From Limnanthes douglasii subsp. nivea (lineage: Eukaryota > Streptophyta > Magnoliopsida > Brassicales > Limnanthaceae): a DNA stretch of 64,000 bases. The notes under the pieces are model-generated. The model was not told where the DNA came from and ran no database searches. It saw only the letters and a program-made list of their open reading frames with translations. Each line of letters opens with the position of its first letter. Position 1 is the stretch's first letter. Where the stretch lies: assembly GCA_036936605.1 (NCBI GenBank), contig JAUPFV010000005.1:55882742-55946741 (forward strand). Reading direction: 5' to 3'. The position numbers were made by a program, and so were the translations under genes. Below, piece after piece: positions 56,008 to 64,000 of the stretch.

Positions 56008-57346
56008 CTAACTATCTTTATCATTATCTGATAAAGATTTGTTATATATTCTCTCTCTAGTAAGCAGAGAGTTGAATGAAAGCTTTTTTACACTTTTGAT
56101 TCGAGAGTTGATTGAAAGCCTTTTTACACTTTTGCTTCGATTTGATGATTTGATTTTCTTACTGATAATTGTGTTGAAATTGTTAGCAGGAGAAGTATCA
56201 TGTGGAGAAACGTTGCAGCTTCCTATATTATCACGATTTGGTGATAGAGCAGTGTCTTCACTATGATTCTCAAGACTCATTTGATAATCTTGTTCTATCC
56301 TTTGGAGAGCACCTATAAGCTCAGGCTCACTTTTTGAAGAAACATCCATGCCTTGAAGATCATTCCTGCCACAGGTATTTAATTCATCAGAAGCTTTATC
56401 TTTATTTGTTATAATCGATTTCAGTTTTCGTCTGTAAACTTTGCTGAATGTCTGTATTTTGGTCGTTTTAGGAACTTGAGTGCTTGTAAAACTTTATTGA
56501 TTGGATACTATGGGATCTTGATTATTAATAATATTCTCCTTTGTTTTTCCTTCAATTGTTTCATTTTCCTTAGCTTTCCTGTCATTCTTTCTACATTCAG
56601 TTGAGCTATGACCCAAGTGATATCAGTTATAGCAATAAGAAGGCACATTTCTGTAACTGACACCAACCCAGCTTCCATCGTTTTCACCGAACCCCACCCA
56701 CAACTTCCTTTTAAGATTAGTAGAGATATCTAGTTCAACATGAGCATAGCAGGCATTCTTGTTGGCCCGAAACTTATCTGGAATAATTATTTTGTAGACA
56801 GTACCTAAAGAAGATGCAAGATCTGTGATAACAGAGGAGTTATACAAGTATTCAGGAAGGTTTTCAAGTCTGACCCAAACCAAAACTCTTGAGCTTTCGA
56901 TGTTCTTGTTGAAGTCAGAAGCTCCATCTATTTAGTCGCATGATTTTATCGCCTACGTTCCAAACGTTTTTTGACCAGAGACTACTAACGTCCTTTTTGA
57001 GGCAGAATTCCAGTAATATATGTCGAGAGTCTAAGGTTGAGTACGTATAAGAGCCCTTGAATCTGAATCCTTGAAGGAATAACTCTAATGACGACTTCTT
57101 AGGAATTCCATTACTGAAATTACCTATTATGGTAGTTCTTGAATTTTTTGTAAGAATATCCTTAGTTTCCTTAGAGTATTGTATGATATTATGATCCTCT
57201 TTTATTCGAACGAACTCCGGGATGGTTTCTTTTTGCTCCGATTTGGGTTTAACGATATCTACATAGGATTTCTTTGGCAGGTCTTGTTTGTTTTTATCAG
57301 CGTTGGGAAGCAGATGAGGGAACTGGTCATTTAGAGTTTCCGTCAT
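56008..57346 (-). pseudogene. LINE ORF1-like gene with DUF4283 and zinc knuckle, broken
   Basis: ATG at 57344-57346 (MTETLNDQFPHLLP) leads into a DUF4283-like domain (SLELFLQGFRFKGSYTY, LLEFCLKKDVSSLW, MRLNRW). The frame then shifts by one base near 56918 and continues as VLVWVRLENLPEYLYN and GTVYKIIIPDKFRANKNACY. The zinc knuckle reads CYN-stop-YHLGHSSTEC, so its second Cys codon has become TGA (56623-56625). A basic tail with one more stop runs to 56008. This is the ORF1 (gag-like) type of plant L1 elements; no ORF2 follows. Confidence 0.7.
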
Positions 57347-57906
57347 CTCCTATCAATCAGTTTGGTTTACCAAAACTAGAGAACAAAGGGTAAGAAACAG
57401 AATAAGATTGCAAGTTGCAATCGATAGTCTCTTAAGGGTTTGGTACCCACCGGAAGCCAGCAAGGGAATGCAAAACCAGACAGGAACCTGAAGGGATTAG
57501 AACAATCACCGGAATTCGTGGCGCTATCACCGGAGAAGACCATAGGCTGGTTAGATCTTGAAGAAGAACCTCCTCCCTCTCATTCAGTACCAATTCGTGG
57601 CCTTTTCAGAGAATCCACATTCACTTTTGTAAACTTCTGCTACTACTTCCAAGAAAGTACCTCCATTTCTTGGAGCGTTCTCACTTCTCGACTTTTTCTC
57701 TTATTTGAGTCCGTTTTTCTTCAAAATCATCTTTTATTTAGATTTAATTTTCATACTTTTCAACCAATTTTATTTCCATATATTTTTAAAGATATTTTTC
57801 AAATATTAAATTTGATTTTCTTATATCCTAATTTTAGATATATCTTTAGAAACAATATATTAAAATTTATTGTTATTTTTATAAAACATGATTATTTTTA
57901 TAATTG
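57347..57906. other. Probable LINE 5' UTR and AT-rich DNA
   Basis: Upstream of the LINE ORF1 (minus strand) lies moderately GC-rich sequence to about 57650, likely its leader, then AT-rich DNA up to the possible copia LTR. The plus-strand ORF here is not supported. Confidence 0.35.
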
Positions 57907-57936
57907 TTGTGAATGAGTTGAATAGTGCCTTATGAG

Positions 57937-58646
57937 TAGGGCTGTCAAAAAAATCCGAAAAATCTGATATCCGACCGAAATATTCGATATCGAATCCGAA
58001 TAAAACGGATAATATCCGTATTCGAAAGAAAACGGATAATATTCGTATCCGAATTCGTATTCGAAAATAGCGGATATGGATATAGTCATATCCGTATTCG
58101 AAATATCCGATATCCGAATTTTATAAATAAATATATATAATGTTTTTTATATTTAAGCATATTTTTAGCTATCCCACATTGTAAAAAGCAAAACAAATTA
58201 CTAACAAAGTTGCCTATAAATATATAGGGTTGCTTCTTTGAAAAATGTATCTTATCCCACATCTAAAGTTGGAAAAAAGAGTTGCTACCAAACTGTTTAT
58301 AAAACACATGGTTATTTTTTATAACAAGTATATCCTTTTTAGTCTTGTTACTCTTATCCCACATTTAAAATGTGGAAAAGAAATGCTACCAAATTTTTTA
58401 TAAAAGACATGGTAGCTTTTCAAAATAAGTATATTTTTCTCTTATCCCACATCTAAAATGAGAGTGTGAATTTCTACTAAGGTGCTTCTAAAAGTAGCCC
58501 ATACAATAGTGCAATTAGTTAAAAAAAATTAGTGGAAATTCGGATTCGGATACAGATTCAGATGTTGTTTAATATAAAACTTCGGATTCGAATTCAGATT
58601 CGGATATAGGCAGATTCGTATCTGAAATATCCGTTTGACAGCCCTA
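57937..58646. mobile_element. hAT-type MITE (710 bp)
   Basis: Perfect 13-bp terminal inverted repeats TAGGGCTGTCAAA / TTTGACAGCCCTA. The flanking octamers CTTATGAG (57929-57936) and CTTAACAG (58647-58654) agree at 6 of 8 positions, a diverged 8-bp target duplication. The ends hold many copies of short motifs such as GATATCCGA and CGGATA. No coding capacity. Confidence 0.85.
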
Positions 58647-58651
58647 CTTAA

Positions 58652-58840
58652 CAGTGCACTATTCGACAGTAAAGTTTTGTGTATGTGATAGTATTATTGT
58701 GCCTTGAAAGTGCACTATTCGGCAGTAAATTTTTGTGTATGTGATATCGTTATTGTGCCTTGACAGTGCACTATTCGACAGTAAAGTTTTATGTATGTGA
58801 TAGTGTTATTGTGCCTTGACAGTGTATGTGTTCGGTAGTA
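58652..58840. repeat. 56-bp tandem repeats in the copia LTR
   Basis: Three units plus a partial one, each CAGTGCACTATTCGACAGTA followed by AAGTTTTGTGTATGTGATAG and ending TTATTGTGCCTTGA. Confidence 0.88.
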
Positions 58841-59153
58841 CAAATAAATGTTGTGTCAGTATCATTGTTAGTCTTGTGGTATGAGCCCATTAGGCCTATT
58901 ATCTAGTAAGATCATTTATTTCCTATAAATAGACTACTAGGGATACACAAAAACAAAATCTGAAATATGTAACCCTTTTCTATCATAGTGAAACACTTTT
59001 CTCTGGCAGTGCCCGTGGACACGTAAACAATTGTCGAACCACGTTAAATATTATGTTCTTTTCTATTCTGTCATTTATCCGTGTTCTATTTTTTTATTTG
59101 TGTTTTGTGCTTGAACCATTTGTGATAAATTGCGTAGTGATTTATGAAAAAAT

Positions 59154-59164
59154 TGGTATCAGAG
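59154..59164 (+). other. Primer binding site of the copia element
   Basis: TGGTATCAGAG, complementary to the 3' end of initiator tRNA-Met, the usual copia primer. Confidence 0.85.
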
Positions 59165-59204
59165 TCACATTGTGAAATTAGGGCTTCTGCAATTAAGGTT
59201 TCAC

Positions 59205-62200
59205 AATGATGTCTACAGCAACAAAATACATAATTGAAAAATTTGATGGGGGTCCAGCTTTGCATTGTGTAAGATTAAACTGAAATCTTCATTGGTACTG
59301 CAAGGCTGTGGAAAATAAGTTACCATAAGAGATACAAGAAGAAGAGAATCAAGATCTTCAACAAAGGGCTTTGTGCTGGATTTTAATGAGTGTGAAAAGC
59401 AATGTGCTTTGCGAGATTAGTGGTGAGAAGACTGCTTCCTGCGCATGGAAGAAACTAGGAGATCTTTACTCAGAGAAATCATTAGTGAACCGATTATACT
59501 TGAAGAAACGTTTGTATGATTTCAGATTGAAAGAAGGTATGTCCATAACTGAGCACTTAATAATTTTAAATCAATTATGATGGACTTGGAGAATATAAAT
59601 ATCAATATTAAGGATGATGATCAAGCTTTGTTTGTATTGAGATCATTACCAGCTCCCTATGAAAACTTTTTAGATATCATAATGTATGGTAAGTATAAGT
59701 TATCGCTACCAGAAGTCAAAGGGGCACTGAAATCAAAGTAAATGAGACAGTTGCAGCCATACAATCAAGCTGAATGGGAATGTCTTATGACTAGGGGAAG
59801 ATCTAGAAACAAAGCGAGTTCTTTAAGAAGGAAGAACTGGAGGTTCAAATCAAAGGTAAAGAACTCAAACTGGTATGAATGCGGTAAGCAGGGTCATTAT
59901 ATGAGAGATTGTCTGAAACTAAATGGTAAGAAGGGAAATCAAAAGGAAAATGCAGCAAACATTGTTCGAGGTGTGAACGATTCCGACGATAGTGAAAATA
60001 GTGGTAGATGAGATGTACTGCCCGTGAGTTTAGACTGTAGGCAAAACTCTTGGGTACTCGATACTTGCACTACATATCACATGTGTTAGTTCAAGCAGTG
60101 GTTTGATACTTACAAGCCAATGCAAGGAACTGTCTATTTAGGGAACAATCATTCGTTGACTGTTGGTAGTATCGGTAACATAAGAATCAGAATGTTTGAC
60201 GGGGTTGTTAGAATCTTGACGTGCTGGCATGTTCCTAGGTTAAAGAGAAACCATATTTTTCTTGGGACACTAAACTCTCGGGGTTACAAGTATAGTGCAG
60301 AAGACGGTGTAATCAAAGTGACAAAAAGCTCAATGGTGTGATGAAATACAGTTTACAGAAGGGTCTTTACATTTTCCAAGGGATTGTTGTTATGGGCGAT
60401 GCTGCAGTAGCATCATCACGGAGTAATAGCCAAGGTAGGAAGGATACGAATCAGTTGTGGCATTGACGCCTTAGTCACGTGAGTGACAAAGGATTAGTTG
60501 TTTTGGGAAATAGAGATTTGTTGAAATGGTATAAAGCAGAATCATTACGATTTTATAAGCACTCTGTGTTTGGTAAACAAACTAGAGTCAAATTCATCAA
60601 ATCAACTGTAACAAAGACTAAAAAGATAGTGGACTACATTCACTCAGATCTTTGGGGTCGAAAAGAATTCCAACAAAGAGCGGAGCTAGATACTACATGA
60701 GTTTGATTGATGATTATTCAAGGATGGTGTGGGTTTACTTTCTGAAAACGAAAGATGAGGCATATTTAACATTTTTCAAATAGAAGACGATAATTGAGAA
60801 GCAAACAAGAAGAAAAATTAAACGTCTTAAGACAAATAATGGGTTAGAATATTTCATTCGTGAGTTCAACGAGTACTGCAAAGCTAAAGAAAAAATGCAT
60901 CATCTCACTTGTTCTAGAATGTAGTCGTAGAAAAAATGAACATAATGCTTTGTGACAAGGCACAAAGCATGCTCTCGCATTCCGGTGTGGGAAAGGGTTT
61001 TTGGGCTGAAGCTATCAATACAACGTGTTACTTGGTGAATCAATCTCCATCAACGGCTATTGATTGTAAAACTTCTTTTGAGATTTGGTATGGATCATCG
61101 GCTAATTACGAACATTTGAGGGTGTTCGGTTGTCCTGCGTATGCTCATGTGAGAGATGGTAAGCTTGATCCAAGGGCAAAGAGGTGCATAATTTAAGATA
61201 TGCTACTGGAGTGAAGGGATATAGGTTATGATGTACCTCTCCAAAGTCTCCAGGTTTTTTCATCAGTAGGGATGTTACATTAACGAGTTTGCTTCGATAG
61301 ACAGTGAGAAAAAAGTAGGAGAAATGGTCGAATCAAAATCAGTTGTGAGTAAATAGGTGGAGCTTGAAGTAGAATCAGTTCCTAGTAAGTCCAATAATTT
61401 GAGTGGTTCTAAGGTGGATCCAGAATCAAGAGGTGAAACGTCAGTATCGGATGATAGTGACGATGATGCGCCCGGACCAGAACAACAACCTTATATCATA
61501 GCATTGAGTAGAGAAAAAAATATTAGACTTCAAAAAAGGTATGTGAATCTAAATGCATATGCTCTATCAGTTGCAGAAGAAGTTGAGATGCAGGAACCTA
61601 GTAGCTACAGAGAAGCTATAGCGAGTTCAGAGGCAGATCGATGGATTGGTGTTATGGGGGAAGAGATTGAATCTATTCATAAGAATCAAACATGGAAGCT
61701 TGTTGACTTGCCTAAAAGACAGAAGGTAGTAGACAGTAAATGAGTGTTCAAGAAAAAAGAAGGTAATCCAGGGGTTGATGCATCTTGATTCAAGGCAAGA
61801 CTGGTCGCTAAGGGTTTTACTCAAAGGGAAGGAATCGACTTCAATGAAGTGTTTTCTCCAGTGGTGAAGCATAGTTCGGTTCGAGTTTTGTTAGCCATGT
61901 AGTTTTGCAGGATTTAGAGCTTGAGCAGTTAGATGTGAAAATTGCGTTTCTACATGGTGAATTGGATGAGCGAATCTACATGAGACAACCAAATGGATTT
62001 ATCAAACCTAATATGGAGGACAAAGTTTGTCTGCTGAAAAAGTTAATGTATGGTTTGAAATAATCACCTAGGCAATGGTACAAATATTTTGATACATTCA
62101 TAGTGTTAAAAGGGTTCACGAGGAGTCCATATGACAGTTGTGTGCATCATCAAAAGATATCAGATGATTCTTATGTTTACTGTTGTTGTATGTGGATGAT

Positions 62201-63085
62201 ATGCTTATTTTTGCTTCTAAGTATTTCACCCATTGTGCAAATAACGAAGCAACTTAGTGCCGAGTTTGAGATGAGGATCTGGGTAGAGCAAAGAAGATTC
62301 TTGGCATAAAAATTATCATGAAGAGAAGTGTAGGGTCATTATACTTGTCTCAACGAAGCTATATTGAGAAAGTGTTACAGTGATTCATCATGTTTGATGC
62401 TAAGACAATTATGATTCCGTTTGCTACTCATTTCAAGTTGTCTACAGCAAGAGCGACCAAAGACGATGCTGAGTTGGAACAAATGTCGAAGGTTCCATAC
62501 ATAAGTGCAGTTGGTAGTGTAGTTAGCAGGTACGTGGGATGTCCTGGGAAAGAACACTGGGAGGAAGTGAAGTGGATATTTTGGCATCTTAAGAATATTG
62601 CGAACATTGGCTTAACTTTTAATAAAACCGATATTAGTGGATCGCTGAATGATGTTGCAGTATCAATGGTTAGTTTTGCTGGTTCTGATTTTGCAGGTGA
62701 TATGGATAAAAAAATATCTCTGATAGGATATATATTTACTAGCTGGGAGTGCGATCAGTTGGAAAGCACAGTTGCAAGCTACTGTAGATTTATCTACAAC
62801 AAAGGAAGAATACATGACGGTAACAGAAGTAGTTAAAGAGGCAATATGGTTGCAAGGTTTGGTGTCTGATTTGGGCTTGGATAATACTACTACAAAAGTG
62901 TTTTGTGACAGTCAAAGTGCCATACACCTTACAGGGAACCAGAATTACCATGAGCGTGCAAAGCACATAGATGTCAGGTATCATTTTATTCGTGATGTAA
63001 TATCAAATGGAATTGCTGATGTGAAAAAATGGTCTACACACGATAATCCAGCAGATATAATGACCAAGGCAGTATCAGTTCGAAA
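59205..63085 (+). pseudogene. Ty1/copia gag-pol, decayed
   Basis: Order: gag start (ATG 59205, KYIIEKFDGG; 59371-59580), zinc knuckle WYECGKQGHYMRDC at 59868 (first Cys is Trp), protease remnant, integrase (DYIHSDLWG near 60635, LIDDYSRMVWVYF near 60705), RT ([12 protein letters not shown] near 61850, LDVKIAFLHGELDERIYM near 61930, a frameshifted YVDDM near 62190) and RNase H (62772-63080: STTKEEYM, KVFCDSQSAIHL, HIDVRYHFIRD, NPADIMTKAV). Integrase precedes RT, which defines copia. Dozens of stops and frameshifts. After MTKAV the expected 3' end is absent. Confidence 0.88.
59205..63085 (+). mobile_element. Ty1/copia LTR retrotransposon, degenerate, 3' end missing
   Basis: The internal region runs from the primer site to the end of RNase H. 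No polypurine tract or 3' LTR is seen in the 900 bp that follow. The 56-bp LTR repeat does not recur. Confidence 0.75.
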
Positions 63086-63094
63086 GTTTAGCTT

Positions 63095-63811
63095 TCATCC
63101 ATGGTTACTAAGAAATATGAGGAATCCAATTTATTAAATATAGCTTTCATTTCACCTTTGCGGTATATGATATTGACTCTGATTTGTGAGCCATAGATCA
63201 TTCGGTGTATCACAAATCCTTTTGGAGGATTCTTCTTCCATCAACTAGGTATCAACCTTTACACTTATAGTAGTGTGTAATTACTCTAGAAGTATTGTTT
63301 TAATACATTATTCAAAGGATGGATTGTCACACACATTTTCAACTGCATCAATTATAACTTTACAACAAGAGGGAGTGTCACCTGGTATATACCTAAATAG
63401 ACAATGAGTTACTAAGAAACATGAGGAATCCAATTTATTAGATATAGCTTTCATTTCACCTTTGAGGTATATGATATTAACTCTGATTTGGGTGGCCAAG
63501 TCATCCATGGTTACTAAGAAACATGAGGAATCCAATTTATTAAATATAGCTTTCATTTCACCTTTGCGGTATATGATATTGACTCTGATTTGTGAGCCAG
63601 AGATCATTCGGTGCATCACAAATCCTTTTGGAGAATTCTTCTTCCATCAACTAGGTATCAACCTTTACACTTATAGTAGTGTGTAATTACTCTAGAAGTA
63701 TTGTTTTAATACATTATTCAAAGGATGGATTGTCACACACATTTTCAACTGCATCAATTATAACTTTACAACAAGAGAGAGTGTCACATGGTATATACCT
63801 AAATAGACAAT
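63095..63811. repeat. 405-bp-period direct repeat of unknown origin
   Basis: Units 63095-63406 and 63500-63811 begin TCATCCATGGTTACTAAGAA and match nearly base for base. A partial unit (63407-63499) lies between them. Joined directly to the copia RNase H end. No family recognised. Confidence 0.85.
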
Positions 63812-64000
63812 GTTTTTTGATAGCATGCATTATCTTTGTCTTCCATAACAAAGAATTAGTTATGTCTAGTTTCAAATTGTTTTCTGTTGTTGTTTAGCTG
63901 ATTGATGATCCTTTTTTTTATCCAGGTAGATAATACAATGAGTTAATTTTCTCGAACCTCATTGGAGAGTAAGCTCTTGTAGTGGTGTTGACAGTCATTG
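63812..64000. other. Unassigned right edge
   Basis: Nothing recognisable before the window ends. Confidence 0.4.

Larger units (their letters stand above)
57907..59152 (+). repeat. 5' LTR of the copia element, interrupted by the MITE
   Basis: It lies just before the primer binding site. It may start at TGTTGTGAATG (57907). Sequence left of the MITE (AATAGTGCCTTA) continues the repeat pattern on its right, so the MITE sits inside the LTR. A TATA-like CCTATAAATAG is near 58922-58932. Both LTR boundaries are provisional because no second LTR is visible in the window. Confidence 0.45.

Noticed and set aside
57440..57916. Plus-strand ORF of 158 residues
   Set aside because: It lies antisense to the LINE 5' leader, ends in low-complexity Phe-rich sequence and matches no family.
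1..64000. tRNA, rRNA or other RNA genes
   Set aside because: No cloverleaf or rRNA-like sequence was noticed on reading. The TGGCGC and TGGTATCAGAG strings are primer binding sites. A tRNA scan would settle this.

Overview
The window is plant nuclear DNA, most likely from a eudicot. The evidence is a host gene with 20 exons and plant-type GT..AG introns, AT-rich intergenic DNA, and nested LTR retrotransposons of the Ty3/gypsy Tat type (RT, RNase H, a second archaeal-like RNase H, integrase, plus an extra antisense ORF). Other mobile DNA includes a degenerate Ty1/copia element, LINE remnants and hAT elements. I saw no bacterial-type genes and no tRNA or rRNA genes.

Layout. Positions 487-10712 hold Tat element A (gag-pol on the minus strand, degenerate). 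At 10712/10713 its 5' LTR is cut off and joined to the middle of the protease of Tat element B (plus strand), which ends with an LTR near 41086. A third, young Tat element C (minus strand, 25459-35959, 283-bp LTRs differing at one base, 5-bp target duplication AAGGG) sits inside the pol gene of B. After C inserted, a 12,445-bp segment running from A, through B, into C was duplicated in tandem (7238-19682 and 19686-32130). The junction carries 3 filler bases and the copies differ at only about a dozen bases.

Each of A, B and C has the same architecture: gag-protease, an in-frame UAG, RT-RNaseH-aRNaseH-integrase, a conserved non-coding block, a tandem-repeat array, then a convergent antisense ORF (aORF). 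In C, and probably in A and B, the aORF has its own TATA box and an intron. The UAG is followed by CAG-UUA in A and B and CAA-UUU in C, which resembles the plant-virus read-through context CAR-YYA.

From 41.1 to 48.6 kb lie a LINE fragment with an internal duplication, a 3.1-kb hAT element with its own promoter-like region, and AT-rich DNA. The only clear host gene is a complete threonyl-tRNA synthetase on the minus strand (48686-53956, 20 exons, 689 residues deduced). Beyond it are a prohibitin-like pseudogene fragment (54.8-55.1 kb), a possible small spliced ORF, a LINE ORF1 remnant (56.0-57.3 kb), a 710-bp hAT MITE inserted in the repeat array of a copia LTR, and the decayed copia gag-pol (59.2-63.1 kb). 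The copia 3' end is replaced by a 405-bp-period repeat of unknown origin.

Apart from the synthetase, everything recognisable is mobile DNA. The most interesting signals are shared by the three Tat elements: the read-through-like stop, the spliced antisense gene with its own promoter, the satellite-like arrays and the conserved post-pol block.
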